Below are positions 56,931 through 64,000 of a DNA stretch of 64,000 nt, piece after piece. Position numbers and translations under genes: made by a program. This DNA comes from Anodontia alba (lineage: Eukaryota > Mollusca > Bivalvia > Lucinida > Lucinidae), in NCBI GenBank assembly GCA_964016985.1, contig OZ024823.1:38607687-38671686 (forward strand). Reading direction: 5' to 3'. The stretch's first letter is position 1. Each line of letters begins with the position of its first letter. The notes under the pieces were generated by a model, which saw only the letters and a list, made by a program, of their open reading frames with translations, ran no database searches and was not told the DNA's origin.

Positions 56931-58160
56931 TGGGCGCTGAGAAAACTTGGTGTGGAGGAGTGGATTGTGCGACTGGTGCAGGGGATGTATGCAAATGCAC
57001 GGAGCCGTGTCCGTGTTGGTGAGGGGTACAGTGAATAGTTTGAAGTGAAGGTTGGTGTTCACCAAGGATCAGTACTCAGCCCACTGCTCTTCATCATTGT
57101 GCTTGAAGCCTTATCACGAGAGTTCCGCTCTGGGGTCCCCTGGGAGGACCTCTATGCCGATGACCTTGTTATCATCGCTGAATCACTTGAGGAATGTGTC
57201 AGGAGGCTCTTGACTTGGAAAGAAGCAATGGAGAAGAAAGGACTGAGAGTAAATGCAGGAAAGACAAAGATCATGATCTGCGGTACGGGACTGGACCTCC
57301 TGCAGAGTTCAGGCGAGTTTCCATGCACTGTCTGTCGCACTGGAGTGGGCAGCAACAGCATCTTCTGCAATGGCTGCAAGCACTGGGTGCACAAGAAATA
57401 CAGTGGGCTCAAGCGCTTGAAAAAGGACCCTGACTATAGATGTACACGGTGCCAGGGAACTGCACGCCCCTTGGATGGCAGACCACAGAAGGAAGTCCAG
57501 GTCGGACCTGACAAGCTTGAGGTGGTAGCTTCCTTTTGCTACCTAGGAGACATGCTCTCAGCAGCAGATGGTTGTGAACTTTCAACCACAACACATGTGA
57601 AAACCGCCTGGAAGAAGTTCAAGGATCTGCTACCAGTCCTCTCTTCACGCCACCTCTCTTTCAAAACACGTGGCCATGTGTACAGCTCTTGTGTGCGGAG
57701 CGCAATGCTCCATGCCAGCGAGACTTGGCCATTGACAAAGCCGAACCTCCAGCGTCTGCAGCGAAATGACAGGGCAATGATCAGACAGATCTGCAATGTC
57801 AGGCCGCAAGACATTGTCACCACCAGGTCCAATGATCTACTTGTGCGGCTTGGCATTGAGGATCTTGACCTCATTCTGAAGGAGAGAAGACTTCGATGGT
57901 ATGGACATGTGGAACGCTCCAGTGGTGCAATCAAGACAGCCTTTGACATACAGGTTGATGGAAAGCGTGGGCCTGGGAGGCCCAAAATGACATGGAAGCA
58001 GCTGACAGAGAGGGATTGCAGAGAGTGGAAGCTCTCGGCTATCAACCCTCATGATAGATGTACCTGGAGATCGGGTGTGAGATCTGCCATGCGTGCAGCA
58101 AGCCAGCTATCTGGAAGGGGGCCCACTGATGTGGATGTTGCCCCTGTACCTGCACGTTAA
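56931..58160 (+). pseudogene. LINE reverse transcriptase fragment with a PHD-like finger
   Basis: Open from 56931 except for one TAG at 57036-57038; from 57045 it runs 371 codons. Motifs: G-V-H-Q-G-S-V-L-S-P-L-L-F, catalytic Y-A-D-D at 57153-57164, then K-G-L-R-V-N-A-G-K-T-K. A cysteine/histidine finger follows (C-T-V-C, F-C-N-G-C, H-W-V-H, C-T-R-C); its usual last Cys of the H-K-K-C type is Tyr. The thumb and C-terminal region include S-F-C-Y-L-G-D, L-R-W-Y-G-H-V-E-R and G-R-P-K-M-T-W. It lacks fingers motifs and endonuclease, so it is a dead copy. Confidence 0.92.
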
Positions 58161-58190
58161 TCAAAAATCTGATTATGATATATGATATGA
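56931..58190 (+). mobile_element. Non-LTR retrotransposon, 5'-truncated
   Basis: About 1,260 bp keeping only the 3' half of a LINE: catalytic reverse transcriptase motifs to the C-terminus, then a short 3' tail of TGATATATGATATGATG type, as in elements that end in short repeats rather than poly-A. No endonuclease domain. The higher GC content than its surroundings suggests fairly recent arrival. Confidence 0.9.
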
Positions 58191-58359
58191 TGTTTTCTGG
58201 GAGAAATAAGAAAAATATGGAGACAATTTGCATGAAATGTCAAAATCTGTTTTCTGAGAAAAATTAAAAAAAATATTTTGTCATCTGCTTAAAATTTTAC
58301 CCAGAGTGCTAAGCGTTAAATAACTATCAAGAAAAGCCAAAACTGGACAATCAATGGAG

Positions 58360-58560
58360 TTAGCCATATTTACCCAAAATATTTGAACAGACAGATCAGA
58401 CTTAACAGTGTAGACCAAGACGAGATGTCACAGAACATGGTGCCTGATCTTGTTCTACACCATTTGCTGTTCATCAAGAAATTTTCAGATATCAAAAAGT
58501 AGTAAGATAGACTTGTTAAAATTTCTGGACAAATATGATAACAAGCTAAGGAGTCCGTAT
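58360..58560. repeat. Family I MITE
   Basis: TTACCCAAAATATTTGAACAG to AATTTCTGGACAAATATGAT; hairpin arms TAGACCAAGACGAGATG and partner. Confidence 0.75.
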
Positions 58561-58564
58561 ACCA

Positions 58565-60022
58565 TGGGTCTTTATTAGAGAGGGTATCAGATAGATAATT
58601 TTTTTATTTCTCCATGAAAACATATGTTGTGGGTACTCATTAGAAGGGCCTCGCCGAGGCGCTTCTAATGAGTACCCACAACCAGGGCTCTGGAAATTTT
58701 GAAATCTGAATCGGTCCAGCCGATGACGATGACGTCATCAATGAGCCCATTTCCAAAAAAAAAAAATATGTGTATATCGAAAACTAATGACAATTGGCAG
58801 TCCTATAACTCCTTTTAAATAATACACCTCAGCTCCGTTATATGACGGAAGTCCGGGTACAACGAGCATGATCAAAGCTGGCGTCATCAATAAATAAAGT
58901 CAGGTATGTAAAAAGAAAGAAAAAAAAAAAAAAAAAAACAAAGAAAAAAAAGGTTTTGTTGTTATTTCCACCTCCGCAGGGTTTTCCTAAACTATTTATA
59001 AACAACTGATTCCCGTCTTGTATAAGCGCGAAGACGGCGGGAAACAGGAGAGACGGAACGAAACGACTTTCATGGACCTAATTAGGTCTAATAAAAAAGG
59101 CCTGCGCCACGGGCGGTTTTGCAGTTTTCAGTGTTTCAAGATTTAATCAGACTGCTTAAATTGTAAGCACTGACCAATCTTGCCTAGCGCAAGTGGTGCA
59201 TTACTTATTTTTACTGTGAAATCTACCTTGAATTATACTCGGGTGTTACGGCAATCAACAAAAAAAAAAAAAAAAGAAAAAAAAAAGCAATCAATTATAC
59301 CCAGATCAGACGCCGTTGTATGCGACATCTGATCAGGACGTACACGGTTTGGGAATTCATTTATCAAATCTGGGACCGACAAACCGTGTTGATCAAAACA
59401 AAAAAGAAGAGGAAGAAAACGGGTGCGTTCAAGCGGTGCATTCTTTTATCATACTCAGTAAAGCGACCTTTGATCTTTTGGACACGCCGACTGCACCTGG
59501 ATGTTTTGCAGTCTCAGTGTATTCACACGTGTCACACAAACGGATTAATTATCAGACTACCGTTACTGATGATTCGTGTTAATCGCTTGTTTACTGCACA
59601 AAGGTCAGTGAAGTGTTGATTTTTTGACAATGTTTGGATAATGACGTAATTAATTTGTGCTGCGGGTAGGTTGCCGTTATTCAGCTGTCTCTCCAATATA
59701 CATGTCAAATGACCGTTTAGAGCCTTTTAACTACCATAATATCGCATTTAAAAGGTGCGCGGACATTGTCAGTTTGGAAAGACTTGACCGTTTGTGATTT
59801 TTTAGACATCATTGATTTGTGAAAATTGGTTGGTTTGGGAAATGTTGGACCGATTTATTAGCGTTTTGGGGTGTTTGAAATCGGTCCAGAATTCCTAATT
59901 TCGGTCCAGACCGGCTATTTTTCCGGTTTTCCCGAGCCCTGCCCACAACATATGTTTTCGTGGAGAAATAAGAAAAATATCAATAGTTTTGGACTGAAAA
60001 AAGCATCTTAACAAGAGCTATG
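58565..60022. repeat. Family A MITE split by a hAT-like element
   Basis: The left half with GGGCCTCGCCGAGGCGC and GAGTACCCACAAC resumes at 59942 as CCCACAACATATGTTTTCGT. Without the insert and one target copy it is a normal A copy. Confidence 0.92.
58683..59941. mobile_element. hAT-like DNA transposon, non-autonomous
   Basis: 1,259 bp with an exact 8-bp target duplication CCCACAAC (58675-58682, 59942-59949). Inverted ends CAGGGCTCTGGAAA and, on the other strand, CAGGGCTCGGGAAA. An 8-bp duplication and CAGGG start are typical of hAT. Interior frames of up to 99 codons show no transposase domain. Confidence 0.92.
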
Positions 60023-60332
60023 GTATACTTTGGGAATATACAGTACATAACTGAGCCGCAACCTGAGAAACTTTACCTTTGGACACGTGCATCCAGCAAA
60101 GAATTAAATTAGCCTGAGCCACCATGCAGTCTCATCAGTCTTTGTTGTCCACATGAAGAAACTTTGCATTCTTGGTTATTCAAAATATGCCCAGCAACGA
60201 TTCTGATCAGACTGTGCTAATTTGCAGGCTGATCTGAATCTTCACTGGGCGCACATCCCCATAGGTATGTTTTCTGATATTGCCACTGAACTGTTTTCAT
60301 GCAATTTCATTAGGACTGATATATAAACGTAC

Positions 60333-60548
60333 CATCGGCTGTCATTGGCTCGGGAGCTTCTGTTACTCTCGGGACTCTAGAGCCACACTTGCGGCTACAA
60401 GCCTCGTAAGAAACAAAGTTGTTGGAACTGCCACCACATCCACCATAGGAAAATTCCTCACATTCTCCGGAGTCGCGATTGTAAGTCCAGCGTGGGATCA
60501 CGGCTAGACAGCGAATATCTGAGGTATAGTACAGCGGTCGGCAGACTC
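60333..60548 (-). CDS. Exon w3: Kunitz domain with C-terminal linker
   Basis: 216 bp, phase 1-1, acceptor TTTCCAG, donor GTACGT. The domain starts G-V-C-R-P, has a 10-residue Cys1-Cys2 loop (8 is usual), then C-L-A-V-I-P-R-W-T-Y, F-S-Y-G-G-C, S-N-N-F and closes with A-C and K-C. P1 is Leu, which favours chymotrypsin- or elastase-like targets if it inhibits at all. A linker with V-T-E-A-P-E-P follows. It is most like w5 and w1, which share the I/M-P-R-W motif, so these probably arose from one another. A forward reading from an internal GTG gives only part of the domain; the true exon starts upstream at the acceptor. Confidence 0.92.
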
Positions 60549-60598
60549 CTGGAAATAAAACAGGGATGACTCACTACTGACCCTAAATGGTGGGACAC

Positions 60599-61000
60599 CT
60601 TAACCCTTTTCCTGCTGAACCGGGATATGCCCTGCCTTTGCAAACAGTGTAGATTCAGATCAGCTGGCTTCTGAAGAAGCCAACTGATCTGGATCTGCTG
60701 TTTGCCATTAAGTATGTGAACTTATAGCAATAATCCAGATCAAGTAATCCAATTGGCTGAAAATTAGAAGTCAGCCTGGCATCTTAATTTATCAAGCAGG
60801 ACAAGGGTTAACTCTTTACCATACTTGTCCTTAAATTTGAACAGGTCCATTTTTACTACTTGTTAATATGTCTAAAGACTGATGGATGAGTGGCAAACAG
60901 TGCAGACCCTGATCAGAAGCCATGTTTTGCAGCATCTGATCTTGGTATACACTGTTTGCGCAAGCCTGTCTGTCCCAATTTTTAGGGTTATTATGGTACC
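60599..61000. repeat. Family D and family I MITEs
   Basis: D 60599-60812: TTAACCCTTTTCCTGCTGAA to GGACAAGGGTTAA, hairpin GGCTTCTGAAGAAGCC. I 60815-61000: CCATACTTGTCCTTAAATTTG to CCAATTTTTAGGGTTATTATGG. Confidence 0.88.
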
Positions 61001-61114
61001 ACAGATTTTTAATCAAATACTGCATATGTACATAGATATGGAACTTTGCAGATGGGGCACAAGGAAACTGTTTCTGTGATAGGGCCAGTTGCATTGGGTA
61101 ATTATTAACACTTA

Positions 61115-61765
61115 GCACTCTTGGTTAAAATTTCAGCAGACGACATTTTAAAATATTTTTCTTATTTTTCCAAGAAAACATTTTTGACAATTCATACAAA
61201 TTGTCTTGATTGATGACAATTTACATGAAATGTCAAAATCTGTTTTTCCTAAAAATAATTTTTGACATGTCAGGCAAACTGTCTTCATTCAAGACAATTT
61301 GCATGAAATGTCAAAAATTGTTTTCTGGAAAAAATAAGAAAAATATTTTAAAATGTCGTCTGCTGCAATTTTTACCAAATGCTAAGTGTTAATACATGTA
61401 GTTACCCAATGCAACTGTTCCATGTGGGCCCTATCATTGAAGACAATTTGCATGAACTGTCAAAATATGTTTTAGGGAAAAAATAAGAAAAACATCATTA
61501 ATTTGTTGTCGGCTGAATTAGCCTAGGGAGTTTAAAGGTTAAACTGGTTCTGCTGTCAAAAAAAGGCTAGCACAGCTTTTGATAAGATGCTTTTTTTCAA
61601 TCCGAAAGTGTTGATATTTTTCTTATTTCTCCATGATACATTGTGGGTACTCATTAGAAGGGCCTTGCTGAAATGTTTCTAAAAAGTACCCACAACGTAT
61701 GTTTTCGTGGAGAAAAATATTTACCTATTACCTGCTCTTATCTAGACCTATGGGCTAGCATGTCA
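61115..61765. repeat. Family F MITE (double hairpin), F fragment, family A MITE
   Basis: F 61115-61392 has two consecutive hairpins (CAAATTGTCTTGATTGATGA and CAAACTGTCTTCATTCAAGA). 61431-61540 is a second F end. A 61600-61760. Confidence 0.85.
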
Positions 61766-61926
61766 AAATTCCTTGATTTTGTGTTAGGTATCAGCACTTT
61801 ACTGCATGTGAATCTGTCTGGCTAGGTTAGCTAGATATGAACAATTTTCTCATTAAAATGCCATGATAATATTGTGTGAGCCCTATTATAAAAACCTGTA
61901 ATTATCTATAGTGAGCAAACTTTTCT

Positions 61927-62165
61927 TTAACCCTTAAAATGCCAAGAAATCCTGCATCTGAAAATGTTGTCTGTTTATGTCGTCTGCTGAATATTCTTGC
62001 AAACTTTTCAAACCTATTTTTGCATACAGGTAAACAGTGTGGACCCTGATCAGACTGCTCATAAAGGAGCAGTTTGAACTGGGTCCACACTGTTAGGAAT
62101 AATGACTTTTAAAATCAGATGATAAAGCAGACAACAATTGTTGTGATTGGCAGTTTAAGGGTTAA
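61927..62165. repeat. Family E MITE, full length
   Basis: TTAACCCTTAAAATGCCAAG to GGCAGTTTAAGGGTTAA; hairpin GATCAGACTGCTCATAAAGG. Confidence 0.9.
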
Positions 62166-62254
62166 ATTATTCTTGAAATTGTTTGTTGTGCTCGAATAAT
62201 TGCTTTTCAGATTTCTATCAAGTTCACAGTTTACAAATTTTCCATTGATTTTGA

Positions 62255-62549
62255 TTTGATTTGGAGTTTTAGGGCCAGTCAACAATGTCAAGGTCATGTT
62301 GAGCCAGTCAGTTAACCTATTCACACCTTTCCTCGGCAGACTAGTCCTCTAATGGTTAACCAGTACTTTTGCTTATAATACTTTTGCCAGAAACGGACAA
62401 CTGCCCTTCTTGACTCTGCAAAAGGGGGAGAATGAATGTAGGAATGATTTCACAATCAATCTCCATGATGTGTGGCTGAGCTGGGATTCGAACTTGTGAT
62501 CCCTGGATCTGCAGTCAGAATTGCTACAGACTGTGCTATGGAGCCCAGC
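62255..62549 (-). repeat. tRNA-derived SINE, divergent copy 5
   Basis: The body matches copies 1-4 (GGCCAGTCAACAATGTCAAG, AACGGACAACTGCCCTTCTT) but the tRNA-like head differs: the minus-strand B-box is AGTTCGAATCC. It suggests a second subfamily with the same body. Confidence 0.75.
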
Positions 62550-62761
62550 TTAACCCTTAAAGTGCCAATGACAATTGCAGCAGACGACAATTTTTTTTAT
62601 TTATTTTTTTTTATTTTTCAGAGAAAACAAGTCTTGACATTTCATGTGAATTGTCTGCTTGGCAGATGATTCACACAAAATGTCAAGACTTATTTTCTCT
62701 AACAAAATTTTTTTTTTGAATGTTGTCTGCTACAAATTTTGCTTAGCGCTTTAAGGGTTAA
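62550..62761. repeat. Family G MITE, full length with TTAA edges
   Basis: TTAACCCTTAAAGTGCCAAT to GCGCTTTAAGGGTTAA; hairpin CTGCTTGGCAGATGATTCAC. It abuts the SINE and ends about 20 bp from exon w2. Confidence 0.92.
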
Positions 62762-62783
62762 AGCAGTTCATACATGTACTTAC

Positions 62784-62960
62784 TCTCTCTACTGCAGTAC
62801 CCTTCACACTGTTCTCTGCTCTGGAAATTATTTCTGTTATTGTTGCATCCCCCATCTGGCACCTCCCGGCATTCTCCTACATCACTATCATAGTACCAGT
62901 TGACTCCTCCCCTGCTATTGTTACATGGGGTCTCCAGTGGGAGACTGCAAATATCACCCT
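62784..62960 (-). CDS. Exon w2: divergent Kunitz domain
   Basis: 177 bp, phase 1-1, acceptor TTTTCAG and donor GTAAGT. All six Kunitz cysteines are present (D-I-C, T-P-C, G-E-C, G-G-C, E-Q-C, G-Y-C), with N-W-Y-Y-D and R-N-N-F. It differs from its siblings: the loop between Cys1 and Cys2 has 7 residues where 8 is usual, about two residues are inserted before the aromatic core, and the normal F-x-Y-G-G-C is V-P-D-G-G-C. P1 would be Asn. Family G ends about 20 bp beyond its donor, and an ATT microsatellite lies just upstream in the intron. Probably folded but not a standard trypsin inhibitor; that is inference. Confidence 0.88.
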
Positions 62961-63016
62961 CTGAAAATGACACGAAGACTTTGCATTCAAACAGTGTCAG
63001 CAATTCCAAGATTTTT

Positions 63017-63055
63017 TCTTTATTATTATTAACATTAATATTATTATTATTATCA

Positions 63056-63120
<65 letters not shown>

Positions 63121-63122
63121 GT
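63017..63122. repeat. (ATT)n microsatellite
   Basis: About 100 bases of ATT/TTA with a few CAT units. It produces poly-Asn and poly-Leu ORFs that should be ignored. Confidence 0.97.
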
Positions 63123-63232
63123 CTAATGAATTGTTACTATTACCATCATTATCATTACAACCTGGATCAAGCAAAAAATTAGAAGATGTTGTGGCTTCTT
63201 AATTTATTCAGCATGGCAAGGGATAAAACCAG

Positions 63233-63468
63233 CTGGGCCCAGTTGTTCAAAGCTAACGACATTGTTAGTTAACGATTCATTAAAATTTACATCGAGTGAT
63301 ACACATATATGCTGAAATTTTTTGCTGAAAAAATGTGAGTAGCTTTTGCAGTGCACATTTTTCAGCAAAAAATACCAGAATATTGTGTATTGAATCTGCT
63401 AAAACAGTTAATGAAATGACCCTTAATGAGCTCGTTAAGCTAACGATGCTATGAACAACTGGGCCCAG
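63233..63468. repeat. Family B MITE inside a family D fragment
   Basis: CTGGGCCCAGTTGTTCAAAG to ATGAACAACTGGGCCCAG. The text before it (63160-63228) is the end of a D copy. Confidence 0.88.
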
Positions 63469-63509
63469 TTGGTTAATGGTTACAAAGATAAGATACTTTT
63501 TTCATGCAA

Positions 63510-63775
63510 AAAGGACTGATTCTCCACAAAGATATAAGTTGTGAGAACTTACTGGAACTGCCTTAAAAAGGCAATTCCAACAAGTACCACAACATGTTTT
63601 TTGTGAAGAAATTGCTCTTCTTATCGAAAGCTATGTTATGGCCCAGTCAACTCATTAAGATAATGTTGAGCCAGTCAAATCAACTACCCAAACTTTTCCT
63701 GGACAAGCTCAGTCCTCTAAGCAGTTACCCAGTATTTGTGCACATTCTTTTGCCAGAAACTGACAACTGGTCTAC
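63510..63775. repeat. A-like hairpin and SINE body fragment (copy 6)
   Basis: 63510-63610 has GTGAGAACTTACTGGAACTG and inverse. 63639-63770 matches only the body of the SINE (minus orientation): GGCCCAGTCAACTCATTAAG, GCCAGAAACTGACAACTGG. It lies about 25 bp from exon w1. Confidence 0.7.
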
Positions 63776-63794
63776 TAAAACTGTCTCTACATAC

Positions 63795-64000
63795 CAACAA
63801 CTGGGGGTCTTGTGACGGGCGCTCTGGTGACAGGTGGCTCAGTCCTCTGTGGCTCAACAACCACCCTCACATCTCTACAGGCCTCATAACAAGAAGTTTC
63901 ATCTCTGAAATTGTTTCCATTACCCTGGCAACCACCATAGCTAAACTCATAACAGCGACCAGTGCTAGCATCATAGTACCATCGGGGAATGTTAGCTCGG
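63795..64000 (-). CDS. Exon w1 (partial): Kunitz domain plus Pro/Thr linker
   Basis: The window edge cuts this exon at its 5' side. It begins at the residues just after the second Kunitz cysteine (frame R-A-N-I-P-R-W-Y-Y-D), then shows F-S-Y-G-G-C, G-N-N-F and the last two cysteines. The base at 64000 fits the third base of a Cys codon, so the P1 residue would be Arg, a trypsin-type specificity. After the domain comes a linker rich in Pro, Thr and Val (E-P-P-V-T-R-A-P-V-T-R-P-P), probably flexible and O-glycosylated. Donor GTATGT, phase 1. Frame and motif make the Kunitz call secure; the missing first third is off-window. Confidence 0.9.

Larger units (their letters stand above)
56790..58319. 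repeat. Family F MITE split by a non-LTR retrotransposon
   Basis: Left part TTAACCCTTATCATTCTCTG to AAAACCTATTTT; right part TTTTCTGGGAGAAATAAGAA to AGAGTGCTAAGCGTTAA. The right part holds a second F hairpin arm, so F may have been tandem before the insertion. Confidence 0.8.
2490..64000 (-). other. Host gene: papilin-like multidomain Kunitz/WAP/FN3 protein (both ends outside window)
   Basis: Twenty exons on the minus strand join into one open frame of about 1,230 codons; the counts (1 + 1230x3 + 1 nt) close exactly. Domain order is Kunitz x6, acidic linker, Kunitz x2, WAP x2, FN3, WAP, FN3, WAP, FN3, WAP, Kunitz, papilin cassette x2. All introns read GT..AG and are phase 1, apart from the w6/w7 junction, which is phase 2. 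Kunitz and WAP domains are disulphide-rich secreted inhibitor modules, and the four-cysteine cassette is typical of papilin-like matrix proteins. No signal peptide, first Met or stop is visible. Introns run from about 0.8 kb to 15.9 kb (between w17 and w18). It could be one gene or, less likely, two neighbouring genes split in a long intron; phase and frame continuity argue for one. Papilin-like is a family call; orthology is not shown. Confidence 0.85.

Noticed and set aside
59316..59619. Two overlapping ~90-residue ORFs in the hAT-like element
   Set aside because: No transposase or zinc-finger motif; they overlap in two frames and are probably chance.
62758..63174. Poly-Asn protein fused to a Kunitz domain
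   Set aside because: The poly-Asn part is the ATT microsatellite; a good acceptor at 62961-62962 cuts it from the true exon.

Overview
The window is eukaryotic, AT-rich, repeat-saturated DNA. It holds one long, intron-rich gene on the minus strand, partial at both ends. I read 20 internal coding exons (w1 = 5'-most to w20 = 3'-most, between 64000 and 2490). Nineteen have both ends in the window and all of those ends have AC..CT boundaries on the + strand, i.e. GT..AG introns on the minus strand. The intron phases fit and no stop occurs in the joined frame. The visible coding sequence is 3,692 nt (about 1,230 codons) spread over about 61.5 kb, so roughly 6% is exon. The style of the repeats (many MITE-like palindromes, tRNA-headed SINEs, a PHD-finger-bearing non-LTR retrotransposon, intronic minisatellites) together with the secreted Kunitz/WAP gene suggests a bivalve mollusc; this is inference, not proof.

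Gene layout in transcription order: six Kunitz/BPTI exons (w1-w6), a short acidic Ser-Gly linker exon (w7), two more Kunitz exons (w8, w9), then WAP (w10), three WAP-FN3 pairs (w11/w12, w13/w14, w15/w16), a closing WAP (w17), a ninth Kunitz (w18), and two papilin-type four-cysteine cassettes (w19, w20). Nearly every exon is one domain in phase 1-1, the classic exon-shuffling architecture of extracellular proteins. The product is most likely a secreted papilin-like matrix protein or multi-headed protease inhibitor. Its signal peptide and C-terminus lie outside the window.

Introns are made largely of mobile DNA. I recognise at least 17 repeat families (labelled A-R here). Several (D, E, F, G, H) have TTAA plus CCC-type ends, as piggyBac-type MITEs do. 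Many carry nearly the same central hairpin, built on a TTTGCAAACAGTG...GATCAG arm, although their outer parts differ. Also present: a decayed mariner (5394-6659), an internally deleted mariner (36526-37147), a pogo/Tc1-like element nested in a MITE (8606-10030), a non-autonomous hAT-like element with an 8-bp target duplication (58683-59941), a MULE-like long-TIR element with a 10-bp duplication (25682-26138), a 5'-truncated non-LTR reverse transcriptase (56931-58190), six tRNA-derived SINE copies, and several minisatellites.

Region by region: 1-2.5 kb repeats; 2.5-6.9 kb papilin cassettes, a Kunitz exon and the mariner; 6.9-22.7 kb a 16-kb intron with a 43-bp minisatellite, the pogo-like nest, a GATGGCGGCCATC array and many MITEs; 22.7-32 kb the WAP/FN3 block; 32-46.5 kb two long introns with a WAP exon; 46.5-64 kb the Kunitz-rich part. 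I saw no second host gene, no standard tRNA or rRNA gene and no CRISPR array.
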